In this document: positions 27,700-35,726 of the stretch, piece by piece | How the letters are laid out: each line of letters begins with the position of its first letter | Numbering within the stretch: position 1 is the first letter of the stretch | NCBI RefSeq assembly: GCF_036226925.1 | Contig: NZ_CP109031.1 | Coordinates: 7,378,001 to 7,442,000, forward strand | Direction: 5' to 3' | Length of the DNA: 64,000 nucleotides | Origin: Streptomyces sp. NBC_00659 | GTDB taxonomy: Bacteria > Actinomycetota > Actinomycetes > Streptomycetales > Streptomycetaceae | Program-made: the position numbers and the translations under genes | The notes under the pieces: model-generated | Told to the model about the DNA's origin: nothing | The model's database searches: none | The model's input: the letters and a program-made list of their open reading frames with translations, nothing else

Positions 27700-28515
27700 T
27701 CAGCCGATGTGGTAGCTGTCGCCGTAGACCTTCCAGTCCAGCGGTGTGTTGAGGTTCAGGTTCCGGTTGCGGACGAAGACCCGCTGTGCGGTGTCGACGC
27801 GGCTGGTGTCGGAGTGGGCCTCCTCCTGCTTCATGGCCCACACACGTGCGTCGAGGAAGGCGTTCAGATACGTCACCTCGTCGCCGCCCTGGGCCGGCGG
27901 CCTGGCCCTGGTCAGGGCGCGCCGACGGATGTTGCCGAAGCTGGTGCTGTCGCCGCCGTCGCCGTGCATCACGATGGCGTCGTAGTACGTGAACTGGCCG
28001 AGGGCGCCGATGCCGTCGGCCTTGCCCTGCCGTACGGCGGGGTTGAAGTAGACGCGGTCGCGCTCGTCGTTCTGGGCCTGCTGGAACGCCGAGTCCTGGG
28101 CGGCCCGGCGCCAGTCGGCCGGGAAGCCGGGGTCCAGGCCCTCGTGGGAGTCGCTGCCGTCGACCTCGCGCAGCGCGGGCAGGTACTTGGCCAGGACGTT
28201 GCCGGGCTTGCGCTGCGTGTACAGCTCGACGAGGTCGAGCATGTCGTGGGTGCCGGAGCAGAAGCCGATGATGCCGGCGGTGTAGCCGCGCCCGTCACCG
28301 ATGTCCTCGATGTACTTGTACTGCGCCTTCCAGTCCAGCGAGGAGTTCTCCGCGCTGGAGACCAGCTTCATGGCGATCTCCTTCTTCGCCGAGTCGTCCA
28401 GGCCGACCGGAGCGGCGGTCGCGGTCTGGGTGGCGATGAGGGGGCCTGCCACCAATGAGGCTCCGATCAGGGTGAGCAGGGTGCGCCGCGACGTGCCTAT
28501 GTGGGGGGTGTGCAC
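27700..28515 (-). CDS. csn: secreted chitosanase (glycoside hydrolase family 46)
   Basis: This 271-residue enzyme endo-hydrolyses chitosan. A twin-arginine-type signal (TSRRTLLTLIGASLVAG) ends near residue 35. In the mature part SSAENSSLDWKAQYKYIED holds the acid Glu (E56) and IGDGRG the Asp (D74). Their 18-residue spacing equals that of E22 and D40 in the Streptomyces N174 chitosanase, whose sequence it follows closely (CSGTHDML, QQAQNDERDRVYF, YYDAIVMHG, DTSRVDTAQRVF). The start is GTG 28515 with GGAGG upstream. A CsnR-type palindrome lies about 40 bases before it. Confidence 0.96.
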   Translation of the reverse strand: MHTPHIGTSRRTLLTLIGASLVAGPLIATQTATAAPVGLDDSAKKEIAMKLVSSAENSSLDWKAQYKYIEDIGDGRGYTAGIIGFCSGTHDMLDLVELYTQRKPGNVLAKYLPALREVDGSDSHEGLDPGFPADWRRAAQDSAFQQAQNDERDRVYFNPAVRQGKADGIGALGQFTYYDAIVMHGDGGDSTSFGNIRRRALTRARPPAQGGDEVTYLNAFLDARVWAMKQEEAHSDTSRVDTAQRVFVRNRNLNLNTPLDWKVYGDSYHIG

Positions 28516-28552
28516 GGTACCTCCGATGGGGGAGTGGTGTTGGGCGTACTGT

Positions 28553-28567
28553 TAGGAAAGTTTCCTA
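28553..28567 (-). promoter_or_regulatory. CsnR-type operator upstream of the chitosanase gene
   Basis: TAGGAAAGTTTCCTA is a perfect 15-base palindrome about 40 bases before the chitosanase start. The ROK-family repressor CsnR of Streptomyces binds a GAAA-TTTC palindrome at chitosanase promoters and is released by chitosan oligomers. No csnR gene is in the window, so it must lie elsewhere. Confidence 0.8.
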
Positions 28568-28746
28568 CCAGAGATTGAGGGCGACGTATACCCGTCAGGG
28601 GAAGGCGAGTTGACGCTCCGGGGCCGAATGTCGAACCGCGCTGGGCTACGGTCGGAGCGCGCGAACGGCACGGACAGCACACAGGTCCCGCGGAACCCAT
28701 GTGCGGAAACCACGTGAGGACGCGGTCACAACGGGGAGAGTCGGGC

Positions 28747-29385
28747 ATGAACGAGTCGGGCCGCGTGGAGGCCTTCAGCGACGGCGTCTTCGCCATCGCC
28801 ATCACCTTGCTGATCCTGGAGATCAAGGTCCCCGAAGCCGGTGAGGACGGCGGACTGTGGCACGCGCTCGGAGAGCAGTGGCCCTCCTACGCCGCCTACG
28901 TCGTCAGCTTCCTGGTGATCGGCATCATGTGGATCAACCACCACCAGGTGTTCGGTTACGTCGCTCGGGTCGACCGCACCCTGATGTTCCTGAACCTGCT
29001 CCTGCTGATGGTGGTGGCCGCCATTCCCTGGCCGACGGCGATGCTCGCGGAGTATCTGCGCGAGGGCGAGGCGTCCCATGTCGCCGCAGCCGTCTACAGC
29101 TTGGTCATGGTGGTCATGGCCCTCGCGTTCCAGGCGGTGTGGTGGCACCTCACCCGCACCGGGCGCCTTCTCGACAGCCGCGTCGATGTGGAAGCCGCCC
29201 GGCGCACCCGCGTCCGCTTCGCCCTCGGCTCCCTCGCCTATCCGGCGACGGTCGCGCTGTCCTTCGTCTCGGCGCCGCTGACCCTGGCCGCCCACGGGCT
29301 GCTCGCGATCTACTACGGCTTCAATCAGGTTCCGGTGCCCATCCGTACGCCCGACGCCGTCGGGCCGGCGGAAGAGGGCTTGTGA
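28747..29385 (+). CDS. TMEM175-family (DUF1211) potassium channel
   Basis: This 212-residue protein has six predicted membrane helices. The first carries the RxxxFSD motif (R6, F10-S11-D12 in RVEAFSDGVFAIAITLL), the hallmark of bacterial TMEM175 channels, which form tetramers with a Leu/Ile selectivity filter. WINHHQVF follows in helix 3. Its physiological role in Streptomyces is unknown. The 3' end overlaps the convergent MFS gene by 61 bases, so the two transcripts are partly antisense. Confidence 0.88.
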   Translation: MNESGRVEAFSDGVFAIAITLLILEIKVPEAGEDGGLWHALGEQWPSYAAYVVSFLVIGIMWINHHQVFGYVARVDRTLMFLNLLLLMVVAAIPWPTAMLAEYLREGEASHVAAAVYSLVMVVMALAFQAVWWHLTRTGRLLDSRVDVEAARRTRVRFALGSLAYPATVALSFVSAPLTLAAHGLLAIYYGFNQVPVPIRTPDAVGPAEEGL

Positions 29386-30884
29386 GGAGGTTCTTCCTCC
29401 GCCGAGGCGGTCGAGGAGTCCCGCCCGGGGCGCAGGAGGGCGGCCGTCAGCGTCAGGGCCGTCGCCGCGATGACCGTGGCCACCGTGAACGCCAGCCGGT
29501 AGCCGTCCGCCGTCGCCGCCACGATGTCCTCGCCCGCACCGGTCAGGCGCTCGGTGCGGCCCGCCGCCAGTGTCGTCAGCACGGCGAGACCCAGTGAACC
29601 CCCCACCACCTGTGTGGTGTTGAAGAGTCCGGAGGCCAGGCCGGCGTCCTCGGCGCGGGCACCCGACATCGCGAGTCCCGTCACCGCGGGCATCGCGGCC
29701 GCGAATCCCGCGGAGAGCAGGAGGAGCGCGGGCAGCACGTCGGTGAGGTACGCCCCCTCGGTCGGGACGCGGCCCAGCAGGGCCAGACCGGCCGTGATGA
29801 GGGCGAGTCCGGCGAGCAGGACGCGGTACGGGCCGAAGCGGGCGACCGTGCGCGCCGACAGACTCAGCATCAGCGCGCCGATGACCACCGGCGCGGGCAG
29901 GAACGCCGTTCCGGTGAGCAACTCGCCGTAGCCGAGCACCCGTTGGAGGTAGAGGGCGCCGATGTACTGGAAGCCGTACATCCCGGCGATCATCAGGATC
30001 TGCACGCCGTTCGCGCTCGCCAGGGTCCGGGAGCGCAGCAGGCGCAGCCGCAGCAGGGGGCGGGCCGCCCGCGCCTGACGGACGGTGAACCCGGCGAAGA
30101 GGGCGAGGGTGAGCGCGCCGAGGGCGAGGGTGCCGCCGAGGCCCCGCTCGCCGGAGCCGACGATCGTGTACACGGTCAGCATCAGAGCGCCGGTGACCAG
30201 GGCGGCGCCGGGGAAGTCGGCGCCCCGGCCGAGGCCGGACCCCTTGTCGGGGGCGAGGATCCGGAGCGCGGCGACCCAGGCCGACACGCCGATCGGCAGG
30301 TTGATCAGAAAGATCCAGTGCCAGCCGAGGGTCTGCGTCAGCGCACCACCGAGGAAGGTGCCGAGCGCCCCGCCCGCGGCACCGACCGCGCTGAACACCG
30401 CGATGGCGCGGCCCTGTTCGCGGGGCTCGGGGAAGAGTGCCACCAGCATGCCGAGGACGACGGCCGAGGTCATCGCCCCGCCGGCGCCCTGGAGGGCGCG
30501 GGCGGCGATCAGCGTGCCCTGCCCGTCGGCGACCCCGCACAGCACGGAGGCCGCCGTGAACACCGCGAGGCCGGCCGTGAACATCCGCCTGCGTCCCACC
30601 AGGTCGCCGAGCCTCCCCGCGAGCAGCAGCAGTCCGCCGAACGGGATCAGATAGGCGTTCACGACCCAGGCGAGCCCGGGAGCGGAGAAGCCGAGGTCCC
30701 CCTGGATCGCGGGCATGGCCACGGTGACGATGTTCCCGTCCAGGATCGTCATCAGCGTGCCCGCGCACAGGACGGCGAGCGCGGCCCACCGGGAAGGTGT
30801 TCGGGGTGTCGACGGGTTCGCCGGTCCGGTCCGGGGCAGCATGACGGTGACCTCCGTGTTCTCCATGGACGGTGTCGGATCCAT
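29325..30884 (-). CDS. MFS drug:H+ antiporter, DHA2 (14-TMS) family
   Basis: This 519-residue exporter has motif A-like GRLGDLVGRRRMF between helices 2 and 3, motif C-like GAAGGALGTFLGGAL in helix 5, and LDGNIVTVAMPAIQ in helix 1, matching the EmrB/QacA group. I start it at the ATG 30884, with AGGGAGA upstream, over the ATG at 30905. It diverges from an HxlR regulator gene and is probably controlled by it. Its substrate is unknown; drugs or antiseptics are usual for the family. Confidence 0.92.
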   Translation of the reverse strand: MDPTPSMENTEVTVMLPRTGPANPSTPRTPSRWAALAVLCAGTLMTILDGNIVTVAMPAIQGDLGFSAPGLAWVVNAYLIPFGGLLLLAGRLGDLVGRRRMFTAGLAVFTAASVLCGVADGQGTLIAARALQGAGGAMTSAVVLGMLVALFPEPREQGRAIAVFSAVGAAGGALGTFLGGALTQTLGWHWIFLINLPIGVSAWVAALRILAPDKGSGLGRGADFPGAALVTGALMLTVYTIVGSGERGLGGTLALGALTLALFAGFTVRQARAARPLLRLRLLRSRTLASANGVQILMIAGMYGFQYIGALYLQRVLGYGELLTGTAFLPAPVVIGALMLSLSARTVARFGPYRVLLAGLALITAGLALLGRVPTEGAYLTDVLPALLLLSAGFAAAMPAVTGLAMSGARAEDAGLASGLFNTTQVVGGSLGLAVLTTLAAGRTERLTGAGEDIVAATADGYRLAFTVATVIAATALTLTAALLRPGRDSSTASAEEEPPHKPSSAGPTASGVRMGTGT

Positions 30885-30909
30885 GGACGTTCTCCCTTGG
30901 TGCACGACT

Positions 30910-30923
30910 TGTAACGGGGTACA
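30910..30923. promoter_or_regulatory. imperfect palindrome between MFS and HxlR genes
   Basis: TGTAACGGGGTACA (TGTA...TACA) lies midway in the 79-base divergent promoter region. HxlR-type regulators bind short dyads that often contain GTAC or TAC half-sites. I infer an operator shared by both genes. Confidence 0.5.
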
Positions 30924-30963
30924 TCGTCAGTGACCATGGAGACCGGCATAAGGAGGCACTTCG

Positions 30964-31365
30964 ATGTCCCAGGGGAACACCGGTGTTACCTCGCAGGCAG
31001 TGCTCGCGCAGGCGTGCCCGGTCCGCGAGGTTCTTGACAGGGTCGCGGGAAAATGGAGCGTGCTGATCATCGTGGCCGCCGCGCACGGTCCGATCCGCTT
31101 CACGGAACTGGAGCGCAGCATCGAGGGGATCAGCCGCCGGATGCTGACGCTGACCCTGCGCAATCTCGAACGCGACGGCCTCGTCACCCGCACCGTGCAT
31201 CCCACGGTGCCGCCAAAGGTGGAGTACGAACTGACCCCGGTGGCCCGGGAGTTGCACGCCACACTGCTCTCCCTGACCGACTGGGCCGAGCGGAACCGCG
31301 TCACCATCGCCGAGTCCCGCGCGGCCTACGACGCAGAGCACCGGCCGGAGTTGCTCGACGCCTAG
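30964..31365 (+). CDS. HxlR-family transcriptional regulator
   Basis: This 133-residue winged-helix protein has the HxlR layout: a conserved N-terminal Cys (QACPVREVLDRVAGKWSVLI), GPIRFTELERSIEGISRRML as the recognition region, and TVHPTVPPKVEYELTPVARE as the wing. Many HxlR proteins sense quinones, aldehydes or electrophiles through that Cys. The gene diverges from the MFS exporter gene and probably represses it. The start ATG has AAGGAGG seven bases upstream. Confidence 0.92.
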   Translation: MSQGNTGVTSQAVLAQACPVREVLDRVAGKWSVLIIVAAAHGPIRFTELERSIEGISRRMLTLTLRNLERDGLVTRTVHPTVPPKVEYELTPVARELHATLLSLTDWAERNRVTIAESRAAYDAEHRPELLDA

Positions 31366-31390
31366 GAACTCCACCGCTCCAGGCAGTGCC

Positions 31391-31441
31391 GCCCGTGCGG
31401 GGTGAAGGCGGCCGGCCACGGCAACGGTCCCCCGCACGGGC
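31391..31441 (+). terminator. hairpin after the HxlR gene
   Basis: GCCCGTGCGGGG (31391-31402) pairs perfectly with CCCCGCACGGGC (31430-31441), with a 27-base loop. The rest of 31442-31704 has no gene; it has lower G+C than its surroundings and repeats CAACTGG and CAACGCTCA motifs near 31515-31550. Confidence 0.65.
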
Positions 31442-31704
31442 CGCGGCGGAGTCGTCCGTACGAAAACCATGCCGATGATCCAGCCACCAGCCACCGACAG
31501 TCCACTGCCACCTCAACTGGCGTCAACGCTCAACTGGTTGCAACGCTCACCAACCCAGCCGCGGCGGCAACAAGTCTGCCTACGTGGCAACAATCGTGCC
31601 TCTGCTCGCTCTGACAGGGAACCAAGGCTTGCACCACCCGAAGTACGGCATCGCGTGGCTGTCGGCACCGCCAGGGTGGTTCGCTTCCGTGGGAAGATCG
31701 CGAT

Positions 31705-32265
31705 GTGAACGGCATACGATTTCGCTTCGCCGCTGATGCCGACTTGGCTTCCATCGTTCGTCTACGTGACGATGCCGCTCGATGGATGCTCGCTCAGGGG
31801 ATCACCGGCCAGTGGCAGCCAGGTGAACTGGACGAGGGACACTTCCGCCAAGTCATGACGAGCGGAGAGGTCTGGGTCGCGGAAACCGTCGACCGTTTGG
31901 TCGGGGCTTGGGAGCTGTGGTGGGCTGATGAAGACGCCTGGGGGCCACAACCACCCCTGGCCGGTTACGTCCACCGCCTCATGGTGGACCGGACCAATGC
32001 TCCGCCGGGAACGGGGCGGCTGCTGCTCCAGGCCGCCGAGCGTCGTGTAGCCGCGGCAGGGCGGGCGTTGGTGCGCCTGGACTGTCTCGCCGGAAATACG
32101 CGCCTGAACTCGTACTACCTGAACGCCGGATATCAGGTCGTCGGACACAAGGCGGGCAAGCCCCAACCGGGCGGCATACGCAAGTCGTTCACCCTTCTCG
32201 AAAAGGCCGTGCCGGTTCACGGCGCGCGGCCCGCGCCCGCCTCCACGGTGACGATCGAGGGCTGA
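31705..32265 (+). CDS. GNAT-family N-acetyltransferase
   Basis: This 186-residue protein has the GNAT fold: an N-terminal IRFRFAADADLASIVRLRDD, VGAWELWWADED, GYVHRLMVDRTNAPPGTGRL with the acetyl-CoA pyrophosphate loop (PPGTGR), and LDCLAGNTRLNSYYLNAGYQ. The acceptor is unknown. Codon third positions and local G+C are lower than in neighbouring genes, which suggests transfer from elsewhere. The GTG start lacks a strong Shine-Dalgarno sequence. It does not appear to share an operon with either neighbour. Confidence 0.85.
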   Translation: MNGIRFRFAADADLASIVRLRDDAARWMLAQGITGQWQPGELDEGHFRQVMTSGEVWVAETVDRLVGAWELWWADEDAWGPQPPLAGYVHRLMVDRTNAPPGTGRLLLQAAERRVAAAGRALVRLDCLAGNTRLNSYYLNAGYQVVGHKAGKPQPGGIRKSFTLLEKAVPVHGARPAPASTVTIEG

Positions 32266-32482
32266 CGGAAGGTCATTGCTCGCTGACCAGGGTGGGCAGC
32301 ACGGGCGGCCTTGACGCCGGGCCGACTGTCTTCGATTACCGCACAAGCTGCCGGATCGACGCCCATTCGCTGCGCGGCGTACAGGAAAAGCGAAGCTTAG
32401 GCCGGCCGGTCGGTTCAGGCCGGTCGGGGCACCGGAGAGCCGCCGTGCTCGCGGGTCGGGTCCGGCAGAGAGGTGCGGGGGC

Positions 32483-32905
32483 TCAGTTCTCGTAGAAGGC
32501 CGGGTCGGTGGCCATCGACGCGAAGTGCTTCCGGGCGTCGGGCAGCAGTCTGCGTTCCGTGAGGTCCATCAGACCAGCGACCGCCGTGATCTCGGCGGCC
32601 ACGGTGCCGTCCGCCTTGATGATGGTCTGCTCCACGCGGAAGCTCTTGCCCGTCCCCCAGAGGAAGGCGCACGTGACCTCGACGTCGTCGCCCGCGAGCA
32701 GTTCACGCCGGTAGCGGATCGTCGTCTCCAGCACGACAGGGCCCACCCTGCGGGCCGCCAGATCGGCCTGACCGATCCCGGACGCGTGCAGCAGCGACCA
32801 GCGGGCGTGCTCGGCGTACTGGAGATACACGCTCTGGTTGAGATGCCCCTGCACATCGGTCTCGTACCCGCGAACGGTCACGGGGACGGAAAACGGTTCT
32901 GCCAC
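32483..32905 (-). CDS. acyl-CoA thioesterase, hot-dog fold (YbgC/4HBT-like)
   Basis: This 140-residue single hot-dog domain has VTVRGYETDVQGHLNQSVYL, where the Asp in the D.xGHxN motif is the usual catalytic residue of the YbgC/4-hydroxybenzoyl-CoA thioesterase group. The segments EHARWSLLHASGIG and SFRVEQTIIKADGTVAAEI complete the fold. It should hydrolyse an acyl- or aryl-CoA; the substrate is not evident. I chose GTG 32905 with GAGAGGA upstream over longer in-frame starts. A hypothetical protein gene (32982-33617) is on the same strand just upstream. Confidence 0.87.
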   Translation of the reverse strand: MAEPFSVPVTVRGYETDVQGHLNQSVYLQYAEHARWSLLHASGIGQADLAARRVGPVVLETTIRYRRELLAGDDVEVTCAFLWGTGKSFRVEQTIIKADGTVAAEITAVAGLMDLTERRLLPDARKHFASMATDPAFYEN

Positions 32906-32981
32906 GACTGTCCTCTCGATCACTGCGACGACTGCGATGATTCTGACGGCGTCAACGGCTTGAACGGTGCCCCGGCGCGTC

Positions 32982-33617
32982 TCACGCTCGCCGGGGTGAG
33001 GCCAGGACGTACCGGGCGCCCGTGCGCGGCTCCGTGTGCTCACCGGCCTGCCAGCCCGCCTTCTCCAGGGCCGCCGCGCAGGCCCGCAGTGCCCCGGGGT
33101 CCGGCTCGTGCACGGCGATGGCCTCCGGCTGCGGTGTCGGCCGTACGCGGTAGCCCCCGCCCTCCGCTCCGGCGGGCCGGTGACCGGCCGCCTCCAGCGC
33201 GAGTGCCGCGGCCTGCACCAGATGCGTACGCTCCCAGGCGCACGGAAGGTCGGTCGCGCCGTCCGGACGGGTCATCCGGCGCAGCTCCAGGAGCCCCTGC
33301 CAGGCGCTGCGCACCTCTCTCAGCCGCGCGGGGCCCGCCTCGGGCCCCTCCTCGCCGCCGGTCCGCGCCGCGAACACCCCCGACGCCGCCGGAGCGGACG
33401 GCTCCGGAGCGCCGGCATCGTCCGAAGCACCGGGCGTCTCGCGCAGCCGGTGCCCGGCCGGGGTCAGGAAGTGGTCGCGCGGGGGACGAGGATGGCGGAA
33501 GGCGAGCCCGCGCTTCACCAGGGCGGCGAGCTGGGCCTCCGTGCCCTTCAGTCGCCCGGTCACGGGGTCGGCTGCCTCGATGACGTGCCGCTGCGCGGCG
33601 GTCGGCGGTCGTGTCAC
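32982..33617 (-). CDS. conserved hypothetical protein, possible winged-helix N-terminus
   Basis: This 211-residue protein begins with a winged-helix-like segment (AAQRHVIEAADPVTGRLKGT, then LVKRGLAFRHPRPPRDHFLT and PAGHRLRE). An Ala/Pro/Gly-rich linker follows. The C-terminal ~100 residues (LELRRMTRPDGATDLPCAWE, LVQAAALALEAAGHRP, VHEPDPGALRACAAALEKAG) look like a small alpha/beta domain. I do not recognise a characterised family; similar proteins seem common in Streptomyces. The GTG start is preceded by GGAGGGAG. It sits between the thioesterase and phosphatase genes on the same strand. Confidence 0.72.
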   Translation of the reverse strand: MTRPPTAAQRHVIEAADPVTGRLKGTEAQLAALVKRGLAFRHPRPPRDHFLTPAGHRLRETPGASDDAGAPEPSAPAASGVFAARTGGEEGPEAGPARLREVRSAWQGLLELRRMTRPDGATDLPCAWERTHLVQAAALALEAAGHRPAGAEGGGYRVRPTPQPEAIAVHEPDPGALRACAAALEKAGWQAGEHTEPRTGARYVLASPRRA

Positions 33618-33671
33618 GGCGCGCTCCCTCCACCACCCGGTGGTGCCACGGCGCTCCGGCCCGGCCGCGGC

Positions 33672-34322
33672 TCAGTGTTCCTCCACTCCCTCTCCCGCCG
33701 AGGAGGGGAAGTCATGGGAACAGTACGCGTCGGGTCTGACATTCCAGCCGGCCACGACGTGCCGGCGGTGCTCCGTGCTGAGCCGGCTCATCGTCCCGGT
33801 GGCGAGCTGGAAGAGGGCGCCGGACCGGGCGCTCAGACCGAGCCGCCGCGCGGTCAGCACCCGCAGGAAGTGGCCGTGCGAGACGACGACCACGCTGCCC
33901 TCCGACTCGGAGAGCGCCGCGTCGATCCGGGCCAGCACCCGCTCGGCGCGCGCCCCGACCTCGTCCGCGTTCTCCCCCGGGTGTTCGGGCGGCCCGGGGG
34001 AGACACCGTCGGTGAACAGGAACCAGTCGGGCCGCTCCCGGTGGATCTCGACGGTCGTGACCCCCTCGTACCCGCCGTAGTCCCACTCGCGCAGGTCCGC
34101 GTCGACGCGCGCGTGGCCGATCCCGGCCAGCTCGGCCGTCTCCCGCGCCCGGCGCATCGGGCTGACGAACGCGGCCGCGATGTGGTGCCGGGCGATCAGC
34201 GGACGGAGCCGCCGCGCCTGTTCGCGGCCGTTGTCGGTCAGCGGGACATCGGTCGACCCCGTGTGCCGCCCGGACATCGACCATTCGGTCTCACCGTGCC
34301 GTACGAGGAGCAGGTCACCCAT
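33672..34322 (-). CDS. histidine phosphatase family protein (phosphoglycerate-mutase-like)
   Basis: This 216-residue protein carries the RHG motif at its N-terminus (LLLVRHGETEWSMSGRHTG) with the phosphohistidine, the second Arg in FVSPMRRARETAEL, and the second catalytic His in VVVVSHGHFLRVL. It lacks the lid and length of true metabolic phosphoglycerate mutases, so a phosphatase acting on a small phosphate ester is more likely. The ATG at 34322 is preceded by GGAAAGG; the earlier in-frame ATG at 34373 is less likely. Confidence 0.9.
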   Translation of the reverse strand: MGDLLLVRHGETEWSMSGRHTGSTDVPLTDNGREQARRLRPLIARHHIAAAFVSPMRRARETAELAGIGHARVDADLREWDYGGYEGVTTVEIHRERPDWFLFTDGVSPGPPEHPGENADEVGARAERVLARIDAALSESEGSVVVVSHGHFLRVLTARRLGLSARSGALFQLATGTMSRLSTEHRRHVVAGWNVRPDAYCSHDFPSSAGEGVEEH

Positions 34323-34424
34323 CGCCGTGCCTTTCCGTCCCTGCGTCGGCTGCTGTCCCTCGTACGGTGACACCGGGCGGGCCGGACCGCAGCACCGGAT
34401 CCTCCGGTCGGCCCACCCGGCACC

Positions 34425-35642
34425 TCAGCCCTTCTCCTGCCGGTACCCGCTCAGGAACCGCCCGATCCGGCCGATCGCCGCGTCCAGGTCGTCGGCGTGC
34501 GGGAGCGTGAGGATGCGGAAGTGGTCGGGGCGCGGCCAGTTGAAGCCGGTCCCCTGGACGACCTGGATCTTCTCGCGCAGCAGCAGGTCCAGGACGAACT
34601 TCTCGTCGTCGTGGATCGGATGCACGGCCGGGTCGATGCGCGGGAACGCGTACAGCGCGCCCTTGGGTTTCACGCACGAGACCCCGGGGATCTCGTTGAG
34701 CTTCTCCCAGGCGCGGTCGCGCTGCTCGCGGAGCCGGCCGCCGGGCCCGGTCAGCTCGTGGATCGACTGGCGGCCGCCGAGCGCGGCCTGGATGGCGTAC
34801 TGCGCCGGGGCGTTGGCGCACAGCCGCATGGAGGCCAGCATCGTCAGCCCCTCCAGATAGCTGCTCGCGTGCCGCTTGGGGCCCGTGACGACCATCCAGC
34901 CGGAACGGAAGCCGGCGACGCGGTAGGTCTTCGACAGCCCGCAGAAGGTGAGGACGACCAGGTCGGGGGCGAGGGCCGCGGCCGAGTGGTGGACTTCGTC
35001 GTCGTACAGGATCTGGTCGTAGATCTCGTCGGCGAACACCATCAGGCCGTGGCGTCGCGCGAGATCGAGGATGCCCTCGACGATCTCCTTCGGATAGACC
35101 GCGCCCGTCGGGTTGTTGGGGTTGATGATGACGACCGCGCGGGTCCGGTCGGTGATCTTCGCCGCCATGTCGTCCAGGTCCGGGTACCAGTCGGACTGTT
35201 CGTCGCAGAGATAGTGAACGGCCTTGCCGCCGGCGAGCGTTGTGACCGCGGTCCACAGCGGGTAGTCCGGGGCGGGGACGAGGACTTCGTCACCGTCCTC
35301 GACCAGGGCCTGTACGGCCATGGAGATCAGCTCCGAGACACCGTTGCCGAGGAAGACGTCGTCCACGCCGACCTCCAGGCCCCGGTCCTGGTAGCGCTGG
35401 GCGACGGCTCGGCGGGCGGACAGGATGCCGCGCGAGTCGGTGTAGCCGTGCGCCCGGGGCAGCATCCGGATCATGTCCTGGACGATCTCCTCCGGCGCCT
35501 CGAAACCGAAGAGGGCGGGATTGCCGGTGTTCAGGCGCAGCACGCTGTGGCCCGCCGCCTCCAGTGCGTCGGCGTGCTCGATCACCGGGCCGCGGATCTC
35601 GTAACAGACCTCGCTGAGCTTGCTCGACTGCCGGAACTCCAT
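34425..35642 (-). CDS. PLP-dependent aminotransferase, AlaA/alanine-transaminase type
   Basis: This 405-residue fold-type I enzyme shows LRLNTGNPALFGFEAPEEI, the cofactor-binding GNGVSELISMAVQALV, VPAPDYPLWTAV, INPNNPTGAVYPKEI, DEIYDQILYDD and the Schiff-base lysine in FCGLSKTYRVAGFRSGWMV. The N-terminal MEFRQSSKLSEVCYEIRGPV is characteristic of the AlaA group that makes alanine from pyruvate and glutamate. The gene diverges from a winged-helix regulator gene, with two tight palindromes between them. Confidence 0.92.
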   Translation of the reverse strand: MEFRQSSKLSEVCYEIRGPVIEHADALEAAGHSVLRLNTGNPALFGFEAPEEIVQDMIRMLPRAHGYTDSRGILSARRAVAQRYQDRGLEVGVDDVFLGNGVSELISMAVQALVEDGDEVLVPAPDYPLWTAVTTLAGGKAVHYLCDEQSDWYPDLDDMAAKITDRTRAVVIINPNNPTGAVYPKEIVEGILDLARRHGLMVFADEIYDQILYDDEVHHSAAALAPDLVVLTFCGLSKTYRVAGFRSGWMVVTGPKRHASSYLEGLTMLASMRLCANAPAQYAIQAALGGRQSIHELTGPGGRLREQRDRAWEKLNEIPGVSCVKPKGALYAFPRIDPAVHPIHDDEKFVLDLLLREKIQVVQGTGFNWPRPDHFRILTLPHADDLDAAIGRIGRFLSGYRQEKG

Positions 35643-35669
35643 GCGCTGCGCCCTCCGGTTGTGGTGTTG

Positions 35670-35704
35670 CTTGGTTTTACCAAGTATGAGCTTGGAAAGT
35701 CCAA
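35670..35704. promoter_or_regulatory. two adjacent palindromes in the aminotransferase/regulator promoter
   Basis: CTTGGT-TTT-ACCAAG (35670-35684) and TTGGA-AAG-TCCAA (35692-35704) are perfect dyads about 22 bases apart between centres, so they face the same side of the helix. They sit at -20 to -60 relative to the regulator start and in the 5' region of the divergent aminotransferase gene. I infer binding of the regulator encoded beside them. Confidence 0.7.
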
Positions 35705-35726
35705 CAAGATAGCTAGACTGCCTCAC

